This document shows positions 14,401 through 20,800 of a DNA stretch of 64,000 nucleotides, piece by piece (the first letter of the stretch is position 1; each line of letters starts with the position of its first letter). The stretch lies in NCBI RefSeq assembly GCF_017874715.1, contig NZ_JAGGLR010000024.1, forward strand, positions 1-64,000, read 5' to 3'. This stretch comes from Streptomyces iranensis. GTDB taxonomy: Bacteria; Actinomycetota; Actinomycetes; Streptomycetales; Streptomycetaceae. The notes under the pieces are model-generated. The model was given only the letters and a program-made list of their open reading frames with translations. It made no database searches and was not told the origin of the DNA. The position numbers and the translations under genes are program-made.

Positions 14401-17400
14401 CTGGACATCAGCGACTTCTACGAGCGCTTCGCCGCCTCCGGCTTCGCCTACGGCCCGGTGTTCCAGGGCCTGCGGGCCGCCTGGCGCTCCGGCGACGACG
14501 TCTACGTCGAGGTCGGGCTCGGTGAGGAGCACGCGTCGGACGCGGCCGACTTCGGCCTCCACCCGGCGCTGCTGGACGCCGCCGTGCAGGCGGTGACCTT
14601 CGTCGCCCTGGAGGACGTCGGCCTCTCCCGGCTCCCGTTCTCCTGGAGCGGGGTGTCGCTCCACGCCGGTGGCGCGTCCACGCTGCGGGTGCGGCTCACT
14701 CAACTGGGACCGGACTCCATCGCCCTCGCGGTGGCCGATGGAACCGGCCGCCCGGTGGCGTCGATCGAATCCCTCGTGCTGCGCCCGGTGTCGGTGGACC
14801 ACATCGACACGGCCAGGACGTCGGCGTTCCGCGACTCGCTGTTCACGCTGGACTGGACCCCCGTACCGGCCATCGCCGCGGGCGAGGCGGAGGCGGCGCG
14901 GTGGGCCGTGGTGGGCACCGACCACTACGGACTGGCCGCCGGCGCGATCGCCGGAGCCGAGGTGACCGCCTACGCCGACCTCGACGCGCTGGGTGCAGCG
15001 ATCGACGGTGGCGCCGCCGCCCCGGAGGCCGTACTGGTCTCCTACGCACCGGGCCTCGACGACGAGGCGGCCCAGGGCAGGCCCAAGAGCAAGGCGAAGA
15101 GCAAGGCCAAGGCCAAGGGCAAGAGCAGGGCCAAGCCGGGCCTGGAGCCGGCGGGCGCCATCCACGCGGTGACGCACCACACGCTCGGCATGATCCAGGG
15201 CTGGCTCGGCGACCGCAGGTTCGCCTCCTCCCGGCTGGTCTTCGTGACCTCGGGCGCCATGGCACCCGAGGAGCGCGACGAGACCCCGGACCTGATCCAC
15301 GCGCCTCTGTGGGGCATGGTGCGGTCCGCGCAGTCGGAGAACCCGGACTGCTTCGTCCTGGTCGACCTGGACGAGGACGAGGCGTCCAAGGCGATGCTGC
15401 CCTCGGTGCTCGCCACCGACGAGCCGCAGGCCGTGGTCCGCGAGGGAACGGTGCTCGGCCAGCGCATGGCCCGGGTCTCCTCGGGCACCGCGCTGCTGCC
15501 GCCCGCCGGGGTGCGCGAATGGCGGCTGGACATGCACGCCAAGGGGACCTTGGAGAACCTGGCGCTGCTGCCCTGCCCCGACGCCACGGAGGAACTGGGC
15601 GCGACCGAGATCAGGGTGGCGCTGCGCGCCGCGGGCCTGAACTTCCGCGATGTGCTCAACGCCCTGGGGATGTACCCCGGGGAGGCCGGGCCGCTCGGTG
15701 GCGAGGGTGCCGGTGTGGTGACCGAGGTCGGCTCCGCGGTCAAGGACCTCGTGCCCGGCGACAAGGTGATGGGCATCTTCAGCGGGTCGTTCGGCCCGGT
15801 CGCCATCACCGACTCGCGCGTCGTCGCCCGGGTCCCGCGGGACTGGACGTTCGAGCAGGCCGCCTCCACCCCCATCGTGTTCCTGACCGCCTACTACGCC
15901 ATGCGGGACCTGGCGGACCTGAAGAAGGGCCAGTCGGTGCTGGTGCACTCGGCGGCCGGTGGTGTGGGCATGGCCACGCTCCAGCTGGCACGGCACTTCG
16001 GGGCCGAGGTGTTCGGCACGGCGAGCGAGGGCAAGTGGGACACCCTGCGGTCGCTGGGCCTGGACGACGACCACATCGCGTCGTCGCGGACGCTGGACTT
16101 CGAGAAGCGCTTCCTCGATGTGACCGGCGGGCGCGGCATGGACGTGGTGCTCGACTCGCTGGCACGGGAGTTCGTGGACGCGGGTCTGCGACTGCTGCCG
16201 CGCGGCGGCTGGTTCCTGGAGATGGGCAAGACCGACATCAGGAACCCGGAAGAGGTGGCCGCCGAGTACAGCGGCGTCTCCTACCAGGCGTTCGACCTCA
16301 TCGAGGCGGGTCCCGACCGCATTCACGAGATGTGGAACGACCTGATCTCGCTGTTCGAGCGCGGGGTGCTGCGGCCGCTGCCGGTGCGCACCTGGGATGT
16401 CCGCAGGGCGCCCGACGCCTTCCGGTTCATCAGCCAGGCCCGCCACACCGGCAAGGTGGCGCTGACCATGCCGAGGACGCTGGACGGTCCGGGCACGGTG
16501 CTGATCACGGGTGGTACGGGTGGTCTGGGTGCGCTGTTGGCCCGTCATCTGGTGGTGGAGCACGGTGTCCGGCGGTTGGTGTTGACGAGTCGTCGTGGTG
16601 TGGAGGCGCCGGGTGCGGCGGAGTTGGTGGCGGAGTTGGCGGGGCTGGGTGCCGAGGCGGCGGCGGTGGCGTGTGATGTCGCCGATCGTGCTTCGGTGGA
16701 GAGCCTGTTGAAGGGGATTGGTTCGGAGCGTCCGCTGTCGGCCGTGGTGCATGCGGCGGGTGTGCTGGATGACGGTGTGGTGGAGTCGCTGACGCCGGAG
16801 CGGGTGGACAGGGTGCTGCGTCCGAAGGTGGACGCGGCGCTGCACCTCCACGAGCTCACGCGCGATCTCGACCTCTCCGCCTTCATCCTGTTCTCCTCCG
16901 TCTCCGGTACCTTCGGCGGCGCCGGCCAGGCCAACTACGCGGCGGGCAACGCCTTCATGGACGCCCTGGCCCAGCACCGCAGGGCCGAAGGGCTCGCGGC
17001 CGCCTCGCTCGTCTGGGGTCCGTGGACACAGGACGGCGGTATGACCACCGAACTGGCCGACGCCGACGTCACCCGCATGACCAGGACCGGCATGGTCGCC
17101 CTCACCCCCGAGGCCGGGCTCGCGCTGTTCGACGCGACCCGCGATCTCGACGGGGCCGTCCTGGTGCCCATGACGATGGACATGGCCTCGGTGGGCGAGC
17201 CGGTGCCCGCGCTGCTGCGCGGACTGGTGCGGGCACCCGCCCGCAGGACCGCCGAGTCGGGCGCGGCGAGCACCACGGCCGACCCGGCCACCGCGCTCAA
17301 GCAGCACCTGGCCGGGAAGTCCGAGACGGAGCGCGAGCGCATCCTGGTGGACCTGGTGTGCGACCAGGTGGCCGTCGTCCTCGGCTACGCGTCGGGGCAG

Positions 17401-17838
17401 GCGATCGAACCCGGACACGCCTTCAAGGATCTGGGCTTCGACTCCCTGTCGGCCGTCGAGCTGCGCAACCGGCTCAACGCGATCACCGGAACGCGGCTGC
17501 CGGCGACCCTGGTGTTCGACTACCCGACACCGGCGTCGCTCGGGCGATTCCTGCGGGAGGAGGTCACCCCGGCGGACGGGCCCGCGACCGAGCCCGTCTT
17601 CGGAGAACTCGACCGGCTGGAATCCACCCTGTCGGCACTCGACTCCGACACGGAGACGCACGCCCAGATCATGGCGCGGCTCCAGGGTCTGGTGGCCAAG
17701 TGGTCCGCGGGCGGCACCGGGCAGGTGTCCGGCACCGCGACGGCGCCGGACGACGAGATGGACGACGACAGCGAGATCGAATCGGCCACCGCCGACGAGA
17801 TCTTCAAACTCATCGACGACGAATTCGGAATGTCCTGA
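1..17838 (+). CDS. Modular type I polyketide synthase, 5' end outside window (modules A-D)
   Basis: The reading frame is open from base 1, so the gene starts left of the window; 5945 residues are visible. Visible order: end of an AT, KR, ACP (module A); KS-AT-DH-ACP (B); KS-AT-KR-ACP (C); KS-AT-DH-ER-KR-ACP (D); then a C-terminal docking tail ending in an acidic helix (ADEIFKLIDDEFGMS). All three complete KS domains keep the Cys of TACSSSL (residues 974, 2353 and 3922 counted from base 1) and both His motifs. The enzyme is cytosolic and extends an ACP-bound chain by malonyl (B, D) and methylmalonyl (C) units. Stop to the next start is 45 bp, and the four PKS genes look like one operon. Its tail resembles those of the next two PKS proteins, so it should hand its chain to the protein at 17884. 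Oddities are a KR-less module B, a Lys-rich insert in D and a KR segment shared at base level with module H. Confidence 0.97.
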   Translation, partial: RAPSIALVSNVTGEAADAAEVCSPEYWVRHVREAVRFADGMRALTAQGVTRFLEVGPDGVLSAMARDCLTGDQAAASAVVPVLRKDRPETQALTMALAELHVHGASVEWESVVAGRGARMVELPTYAFQRERYWPEVSLSLSGWDTSAAADSVDARFWEAVEREDLEALAETLDVDGETPLSAVLPALSTYHRNRRDQSTIDNWRYRVAWKPVPDAADGSLSGTWLVVVPASRTEDELVAEVVTGLERHGADVVSLVADERDLDAEALGERLRVAIADTPALGGVLSLLALDEEPCPGHLALSSGLALTLTLVRAMADTGVEASLWCATRGAVSVGRSERLSHPAQAMVWALGRVAALELPQLWGGLVDLPESLDERAAARLAGVLSAEATEVAEDQVAVRGSGVFARRLTRSAAPAADGTAWRARGTVLVTGGTGALGGQVARWLVRDGAEHLVLTSRRGIEAPGAAELREELEALGVRVTVAACDVADREQLAAVLDAVPEELPLTAVVHAAGANGTGPLAETGLADAAAVVSGKVAGAVNLDELLGDRELDAFVVFSSIAGVWGSGGQAAYGAANAYLDALVEDRRARGLAGTAVAWGPWAEGGMAAGDEGDQLARRGLPAMAPGLAIAALRGAVAGDDGVVAVADVDWERFAPAFTIGRPSPLLGDLPEVQRALANAGSAEGTSAGSALRERLTGLTEAEIDRTLLDLVRAHAAAVLGFAGADSVEPARAFKELGFDSLTAVEFRNRLNVETGLVLPATLVFDYPSATVLADHLRAEVLGTRGAVAAPSTVVAPADGDPIAIVGMSCRFPGGVGSPEDLWNLVAAGTDAITDFPSDRGWDVEGMYDPDPERLGTFYAREGGFLDGASEFDAAFFGISPREALAMDPQQRLLLETSWEAFERAGIDPASVRGNQIGVYVGAATSGYGTGLHEIPEGLEGQLLTGSATSVVSGRISYTLGLEGPALTVDTACSSSLVALHQAAQALRQGECSMALAGGVTVMTSPAAFVEFSRQRGLAPDGRCKPFADAADGTGWSEGVGMLLVERLSDARRNGHEVLAIVRGSAVNQDGASNGLTAPNGPSQQRVIRQALANAQLSAADVQVIEAHGTGTTLGDPIEAQALLATYGQERPENLPLWLGSIKSNIGHTQAAAGVAGVIKMVMAMRHGMLPQTLHVDQPSHEVDWSAGEVRLLTEAAAWPETGQPRRAGVSAFGVSGTNAHTIIEQAPVPDEAEPAPAAPADDHGIAPWVLSARSPEALRDQAERLRAQLSEGAGSGVLDIAESLVATRSVFEHRAVLLGTDRDTLLRGLETVAAGDDAPGIVQGQAATAGKTAFLFTGQGAQRLGMGRELYEAFPVFARALDEVCAYLDVLLDRPLRDVMFADEGSADAELLDRTAFTQPALFAVEVALFRLLSAWGVAPDVVIGHSIGEIAAAHVAGVFSLEDACTLVAARGRLMQALPAGGAMVAIEASEEEIAASLAGREAELSIAAVNGPTAVVIAGDEAAALEIAGQWAEQGRKTRRLRVSHAFHSPHMDAMLDGFRAVVSGLSFQAPSIAFISNVTGEQAGAEEVCSPEYWVRHVRETVRFRGGVRALEARGVTAYIEVGPDGVLSALAQDCLTEPADDIAADGTPASLLVPVLRKDRPETQALVAALAETHVHGETVDWRAFFAGRGARRVDLPTYAFQHQRYWLEPGASAGDAAAFGLDPADHPLLGGAVPLAGADGLVFTGTLSLHTQPWLADHVLRGEAVLATTALVELAIRAGDEVGLGQVEELVIQAPLVLPRGGGVQIQLVLGEEDESGTRSLEMYSRVAEPEDEDEWICHASGVLAPEPDDAATAERAARFDSTAWPPPGAERVDVDGLYELLAADGLVYGPSFRGLRAVWQRDDEVFAEVSLAEESVVDAQRFGLHPALLDAALQPLGLGVLDGVGRGRVLFSLAGVSLYAAGASALRVRLARTGPETLSLAAVDGAGEAVLSADTLTLRQVAAEQVEVPAPDEAETATSAEAATNTAAEVTTDTPAEVATDTPAEVATETPAEETPAKPARRRKTARRAAKRGAGSDSGPLAALRERLTGLSEPEQDRVLLDVIRTHVAAVLGHASADAVQGSQAFKDIGFSSLTAVEFRNRVSKATGLRLPATAVFDYPTPAELAKFARAEVLGARTGALRPVPVAVAGNDEPIVIVGMSCRYPGEVATPEDLWNLVAEGRDGISPFPTDRGWDVENLYDPDPDEPGKCYTQEGGFLHGASQFDPAFFGISPREALSMDPQHRLLLETSWEALERAGIDPVSAKGSQTGVFAGVTYQDYGGVLAGSQESVEGYIGTGVSPSVLSGRISYTLGLEGPAVTVDTACSSSLVALHLAWQALRQGECSLALAGGVTVMSTPMSLVEFSRQRALASDGRSKPFSAAADGASWAEGVGMLVLERLSDARRNGHPILAVVRGSAVNQDGASNGLTAPNGPSQQRVIRQALANARLSAAEVDAVEAHGTGTSLGDPIEAQALLATYGQERPEGQPLWLGAIKSNIGHSQAAAGVGGVIKMVMAMRHGVLPKTLHLDEPSPHVDWTEGDVELLAEARPWPETGHPRRAGVSAFGMSGTNVHTILEQAPEAEAAETAEAEVTDGPVAWIVAGKSNDAVRAQADRLREFVAEHPELRAADVAHSLATTRSAFQYRAAVTGTGREELLERLEAVAEGAKAPGVVRASAVEEPGRSVFVFPGQGAQWMGMAVGLLESSPVFAEAIAECETALSAYVDWSLTEVLRGAEGAPGFDRVDVVQPVLFAVMVSLARLWRSVGVEPDAVMGHSQGEIAAACVAGALSLQDAAKVVTLRSQAIAAGLAGRGGMVSVGLPVDQARERIGAWDGGISVAAVNGPGSVVVSGDPGALDEMVARLEGEEIRVRRVPVDYASHSAHVEAIRAELLEVLGDLEPRVPEVPFYSTVSGELVDTAGLDAEYWYRNLRQTVELEATTRTLLDNGHGVFIEVSPHPVLTLPVQQTVEAAEAQAVVIGTLRRDEGGLERFLTSIAELHVNGADVEWRKVFAANGAHRVDLPTYAFQRQRYWPQAAEDGGFGNGPVSEADAVDARFWEAVEREDLEGLARTLELDGEAPLSAVLPALSSYRRGRRDRSTVDNWRYRINWKPVIDQPSSGSEPGQGAPITGTWMVVVPPVDTARELAERIARDVERHGARMVRVDLDGAEPERSSLVGLLRAAAPGTPSADGDEQEGTLAIDGVLSLLALDEEALAEHPGIPRGFAGTVALVQALADIDIDVPLWLATTGAVSVGRSDRVGSVKQSLVWGLGRVVGLEYAQRWGGLVDLPESPDALDERALNRLVGLIGRSGDEDQVAVRASGVFARRLVRAPLGDARPARAWEPRGSVLITGGTGALGGRLARWLARGGAEHLVLTSRRGLEAPGAAELRDELTALGARVTVAACDVADRGALRELLDGLPAEYPLTGVVHAAGVLDDGLIDTLTVPRAQGVFRPKVDAVVNLHELTQDLDLSAFILFSSYAGTVGGAGQGSYAAANAFLDALAQQRRAQGLAATSVAWGAWGGGGLVDDATAAQLKRRGMPPLVPELAVDALQQALDHDEVDITVADVDWERYAPGFASARPRPLLNELPEVRQALEAAEAELGAALTGLAVRLEGLSAVEREAEVLDLVRSHAAEVIGYPSADAVEPERAFRDIGFDSLTAVELRNGLSAAAGVNLPVTMAFDYPTPTVLARFILGEVLGTAPAPADDLPVVTGTVVDDDPIAIVSMSCRFPGGVRTPEDLWRLVSEGSDVINAYPTNRGWDLDDLYDPDPENTGTSYASGGGFVYDADEFDPAFFGIAPREALTIDPQQRLLLETSWEAFERAGIDPTSLKGSRTGVFAGSNGQDYIGLLLTAPGGPDGYLGTGNAGSVVSGRISYTFGLEGPAVTVDTACSSSLVALHMAVQSLRQGESSLALAGGVTIMSTPGSFVDFSRQKGLSSDGRCKAFAASADGTGWGEGVGMLLLERLSDARRNGHPVMAIVRGSAVNQDGASNGLTAPNGPSQQRVIRQALASADLAAHQVQAVEAHGTGTRLGDPIEAQALLATYGQGRQDGQPLWLGSIKSNIGHTQAAAGVAGVIKMVMAMREGVLPQTLHVNEPTPHVDWTAGEVRLLTAPTAWPEDGEPRRAGISSFGISGTNAHTIIEQAPEPEEPEAVERVRTDDTPSTGSETLPWTVAGKGAEALRAQARSLYDYVAAHPGLDLNDVGHSLAATRSVFDHRAVLMSGDRDGLLSGLDAIASGATAPGVIQGSVGTAGRTAFMFSGQGAQRPGMGRELYEAFPVFARALDEVCAYLDVLLDRPLRDVMFAAEGSADAELLDLTAFTQPALFAVEVALFRLLEHWGVTPDVLIGHSVGEVAAAHVAGVLSLEDACALIAARGRLMQALPEGGAMVAVQASEAEIALSLSGREAEVSIAAVNGPTAVVIAGDEAAALEIAEDWAGQGRKTRRLRVSHAFHSPRMDAMLDDFRDVVSGLSFEAPSISLVSNLTGASAGAAEVCSPEYWVRHVREAVRFADGVRALEKLGVTSFLEVGPDGVLTAMAQDCLTADEAGDALTLVPALRKNRPEAQSLTTALAELHVHGTTVNWSTAFAGLDVRRVELPTYAFQRQRYWPKAGGPMTGDISSVGLSSPNHPLLGAGVELAGRDGFLFTSRLSVQSQPWLADHAIAGAALFPGTGFLELAIRAADQVGCGRVEEVTLATPMVLPENQPVQVQLWVGDTDETGHRSLSLYSRPADASSDEPWTQHAAGALAPTGPEPSFDLAAWPPADAEALDISDFYERFAASGFAYGPVFQGLRAAWRSGDDVYVEVGLGEEHASDAADFGLHPALLDAAVQAVTFVALEDVGLSRLPFSWSGVSLHAGGASTLRVRLTQLGPDSIALAVADGTGRPVASIESLVLRPVSVDHIDTARTSAFRDSLFTLDWTPVPAIAAGEAEAARWAVVGTDHYGLAAGAIAGAEVTAYADLDALGAAIDGGAAAPEAVLVSYAPGLDDEAAQGRPKSKAKSKAKAKGKSRAKPGLEPAGAIHAVTHHTLGMIQGWLGDRRFASSRLVFVTSGAMAPEERDETPDLIHAPLWGMVRSAQSENPDCFVLVDLDEDEASKAMLPSVLATDEPQAVVREGTVLGQRMARVSSGTALLPPAGVREWRLDMHAKGTLENLALLPCPDATEELGATEIRVALRAAGLNFRDVLNALGMYPGEAGPLGGEGAGVVTEVGSAVKDLVPGDKVMGIFSGSFGPVAITDSRVVARVPRDWTFEQAASTPIVFLTAYYAMRDLADLKKGQSVLVHSAAGGVGMATLQLARHFGAEVFGTASEGKWDTLRSLGLDDDHIASSRTLDFEKRFLDVTGGRGMDVVLDSLAREFVDAGLRLLPRGGWFLEMGKTDIRNPEEVAAEYSGVSYQAFDLIEAGPDRIHEMWNDLISLFERGVLRPLPVRTWDVRRAPDAFRFISQARHTGKVALTMPRTLDGPGTVLITGGTGGLGALLARHLVVEHGVRRLVLTSRRGVEAPGAAELVAELAGLGAEAAAVACDVADRASVESLLKGIGSERPLSAVVHAAGVLDDGVVESLTPERVDRVLRPKVDAALHLHELTRDLDLSAFILFSSVSGTFGGAGQANYAAGNAFMDALAQHRRAEGLAAASLVWGPWTQDGGMTTELADADVTRMTRTGMVALTPEAGLALFDATRDLDGAVLVPMTMDMASVGEPVPALLRGLVRAPARRTAESGAASTTADPATALKQHLAGKSETERERILVDLVCDQVAVVLGYASGQAIEPGHAFKDLGFDSLSAVELRNRLNAITGTRLPATLVFDYPTPASLGRFLREEVTPADGPATEPVFGELDRLESTLSALDSDTETHAQIMARLQGLVAKWSAGGTGQVSGTATAPDDEMDDDSEIESATADEIFKLIDDEFGMS
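2401..6537 (+). other. PKS module B: KS-AT(malonyl)-degenerate DH-ACP, no KR
   Basis: KS Cys974, His1109 and His1149 are intact. The AT has GHSIG (Ser1429) and HAFH (1529-1532), which are malonyl signatures. The DH keeps His1745, Gly1749 and Asp1918, but the Pro of HxxxGxxxxP is Ala1754 and the following GTAF is lost. No KR follows. Instead there is a Thr/Pro/Ala/Glu repeat and a Lys/Arg-rich stretch leading straight to the ACP, whose motif is GFSSL rather than GFDSL (Ser2121 kept). Without a KR there is nothing to dehydrate, so a beta-keto group (C17) is predicted. Confidence 0.9.
5980..6200 (+). repeat. Low-complexity linker with tandem repeats replacing the KR of module B
   Basis: Encodes Ala/Thr/Glu-rich repeats of the form AEVATDTP followed by a basic stretch (KPARRRKTARRAAKR). 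At base level, 6060-6105 contains near-exact tandem copies of a 24-bp unit. It sits exactly where a KR structural and catalytic region would normally join the DH to the ACP. The simplest reading is that the KR was deleted and a flexible linker expanded in its place. Confidence 0.8.
6538..11245 (+). other. PKS module C: KS-AT(methylmalonyl)-KR(B-type)-ACP
   Basis: KS Cys2353. The AT has GHSQG (Ser2804) and YASH (2905-2908), the methylmalonyl signature pair. The KR has TGGTGALGG (3379-3387), LDD (3464-3466) marking B-type stereochemistry, and Tyr3521. The ACP has GFDSL (Ser3688). Predicted outcome is a methyl-branched hydroxyl unit (C14 methyl, C15 hydroxyl from the TE end). Confidence 0.92.
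15079..15140 (+). repeat. Lys/Ala/Ser low-complexity insert in module D
   Basis: Residues 5029-5045 alternate Lys with Ser, Ala and Gly (begins KSKAKSKAKAKGKSR). The run is in the non-catalytic region between DH and ER. None of the other DH-containing modules in this window has it. The DNA is made of aag/gcc/agc codons, consistent with slippage expansion. Confidence 0.75.
16492..16864 (+). repeat. 373-bp perfect direct repeat inside KR, copy 1 (module D)
   Basis: Every base from 16492 to 16864 is identical to 36589-36961, offset 20097; identity stops abruptly at both ends (16491 g versus t, 16865 a versus g). The block runs from just before the KR cofactor motif to past LDD. It is unusually rich in T-ending codons and contains six TTG leucine codons, unlike the GC3-rich sequence on both sides. 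Confidence 0.97.
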
Positions 17839-17883
17839 CGTGGTGAGCTGGAACTCACAGAGTGTTTCAAGGGGCTGGGGATA

Positions 17884-20800
17884 GTGGCGGAAGACGAAAA
17901 ACTCCTTGACTACCTCAAGAAGGTGACCGCTGACCTGCGTCAGGCTCGTCGGCGACTTCGACAGGTGGAGGAGCGGGACCGGGAGCCCATCGCCATCGTG
18001 GCGATGAGCTGCCGGTACCCGGGGGGTGTGAGGACTCCGGAGGAGCTGTGGCGGCTCGTCGCCGAAGGCGGCGACGCCATCACCGAGTTCCCGCCCGACC
18101 GGGGCTGGGACGTGGATGGCTTCTTCGACCCGGACTCGGACCGGTCCGGCACCTTCTCCGTCCGTGAGGGCGGATTCCTGGACGCGCCCGGCGACTTCGA
18201 CCCCGGCTTCTTCTCCATGAGCCCGCGGGAGGCGCTCGCCACCGACCCCCAGCAGCGGCTGCTGCTGGAGACCGCCTGGGAGGCGTTCGAGCGCGCCGGA
18301 ATCGACCCGGCGTCGGTGCGGGGCAGCCAGGCCGGTGTGTTCGTCGGCGCCTCGCCCTCCGGCTACGGCGCCGGGGTCAGCGAGATGCCCGAAGGCGTGG
18401 AGGGGCTGCTGCTCGCGGGCAACGCCACCTCCGTGGTCTCCGGGCGGGTGGCCTACACCCTGGGCCTGGAGGGCCCGGCCGTGACGGTGGACACCGCGTG
18501 CTCGTCGTCGCTGGTGGCGCTGCACTGGGCCTGCCAGGCGCTCCGCCAGGAGGAGTGCTCGCTGGCCCTCGCGGGCGGTGTCGCCGTCATGTTCACCCCC
18601 AGCATGTTCGTGGAGTTCAGCAGGCAGGGAGGGCTCGCTCCCGACGGCCGGTGCAAGGCGTTCGGCGCGGGTGCCGACGGCACCGGCTGGGCGGAGGGCG
18701 TGGGCCTGCTCCTCCTGGAGCGGCTCTCCGACGCCCGGCGCAACGGCCACCCCGTGCTGGCCGTCGTCCGGGGCTCGGCGATCAACCAGGACGGCGCGTC
18801 CAACGGTCTGACGGCCCCCAACGGCCCCTCGCAGCGCCGGGTGATCCGCCAGGCGCTCAAGAACGCGGGGCTGACGCCCGCCGAGGTGGACGCGGTGGAG
18901 GCGCACGGCACGGGTACGTCGCTGGGCGACCCGATCGAGGCGCAGGCGCTGCTCGCCACCTACGGCAAGGAGCGGCCGGAGGACAAGCCGCTGTGGCTGG
19001 GCTCGCTGAAGTCCAACATCGGCCACTCCCAGGCCGCCGCCGGTGTCGGTGGGGTCATCAAGATGGTGATGGCCATGCGGAACGGCGTGCTGCCCAGGAC
19101 CCTCCACGCGGATGAGCCGTCATCCCAGGTGGACTGGTCGGAGGGCGACATCCGGCTGCTCAACGAGCCGACCCCCTGGCCCGGGACCGAGCAGCCTCGC
19201 CGGGCCGGTGTGTCCTCGTTCGGCATCAGCGGCACGAACGCCCACGCGATCCTGGAGCAGGCTCCCGAGCCCGAGGGGGGCGAGGAGGCCGAGACCGAGG
19301 TCACCGAGGGGCCGGTGGCCTGGGTGGTGTCCGGCCGCAGCGCGGCCGGACTGCGGGCACAGGCGGGCAGGCTGCGGAGCTTCCTGGCCGAGCGTCCGGA
19401 GCTGAGCGCCGCCGATGTGGCGTACTCGCTGGTGGCGACCCGGTCGGTGTTCGAGCATCGCGGGGTGGTGACGGGAGCCGACCGTGAGGAGCTCCTGGAG
19501 CGGCTCGGCGCGTTGGCCGAGGATGAGGTTGCCTCGGGTGTGACGCGTGGCGTGGCGGATGTCCGTGGCCGTTCGGTGTTCGTGTTCCCCGGTCAGGGGG
19601 CGCAGTGGATGGGCATGGCGGTGGACTTGCTGGAGTCCTCGCCGGTGTTCGCGGAGGCGATCGCCGAGTGTGAGACGGCCCTGTCGGCGTACGTGGACTG
19701 GTCGCTGACGGACGTACTGCGCGGTGTTGACGGTGCTCCGGGCTTCGACCGGGTGGACGTGGTCCAGCCGGTGCTGTTCGCGGTGATGGTGTCGCTGGCG
19801 AGGCTGTGGCGTTCGGTGGGCGTCGAGCCGGACGCCGTGATGGGGCACAGCCAGGGTGAGATCGCCGCGGCGTGTGTCGCGGGTGCGCTCTCGCTGCAGG
19901 ACGCCGCGAAGGTGGTGGCGTTGCGGTCGCAGGCCATCGCGGCCGGTCTCGCGGGCCGTGGTGGCATGGTGTCCGTCGGACTGCCGGCGGACCGGGCCAA
20001 GGAGCGAATCGCCGCCTGGGATGGCGCGATCTCGGTCGCCGCGGTCAACGGCCCGGGTTCGGTGGTGGTCTCCGGCGACCCGAAGGCGCTGGATGAGATG
20101 GTCGCCCAGTTGGAGGGCGAGGAGATCCGGGTTCGCCGGGTTCCGGTGGACTACGCCTCGCACTCCGCACACGTGGAGGCCATCCGCGAGGAGCTGCTGA
20201 AGGTCCTGGCGGACATCACGCCCCTTTCGTCGGAAGTGCCGTTCTACTCCACGGTGTCCGGCGAACTGGTGGACACCACCGGTCTGGACGCCGAGTACTG
20301 GTACCGCAACCTGCGCCGGACCGTCGAGCTTGAGGCCACCACCCGCACCCTCCTCGGCGCCGGCCACGCCACGTTCATCGAGGTGAGCCCGCATCCGGTG
20401 CTCACCCTTCCCGTCCAGCAGACGGTTGAATCCGCTGCGGCGCAGGCCGTGGTCGTCGGCACGCTGCGGCGGGACGAGGGCGGTCTGGAGCGGTTCCTGA
20501 CCTCTGCCGCCGAGGTGTTCGCGCGCGGCACCAAGGTCGAGTGGAGGACCACGCTGGAGGGCCGTGGCGGCCGCCAGGCCGAGCTGCCGACCTACGCCTT
20601 CCAGCGCGACCGCTACTGGCTCGACGGCTTCGGCCTGCCGACCGGCGGAGGCGTGGCCGACGCCATCGGCTCCGTCGACGAGCGGTTCTGGGACGTGGTG
20701 GAGCGCCAGGACCTGGAGTCGCTGGCCGGAGCGCTGGCCGTCGACAGCGAGGCGCCGCTGAGCGCGGTGCTGCCCGCCCTGTCGGCGTACCACCGCAACA

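Larger units (their letters stand above)
11246..17838 (+). other. PKS module D: KS-AT(malonyl)-DH-ER-KR-ACP
   Basis: KS Cys3922. The AT has GHSVG (Ser4382) and HAFH (4482-4485), hence malonyl. The DH is canonical: His4693, Gly4697, Pro4702 and Asp4859. The ER has an NADPH loop HSAAGGVGMA (5316-5325). The KR has TGGTGGLG (from 5503), LDD (5589-5591) and Tyr5646. The ACP Ser is 5815. All reductive domains look active, so a saturated C12-C13 segment is predicted. A Lys-rich insert lies between DH and ER at 5029-5045. Confidence 0.93.
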
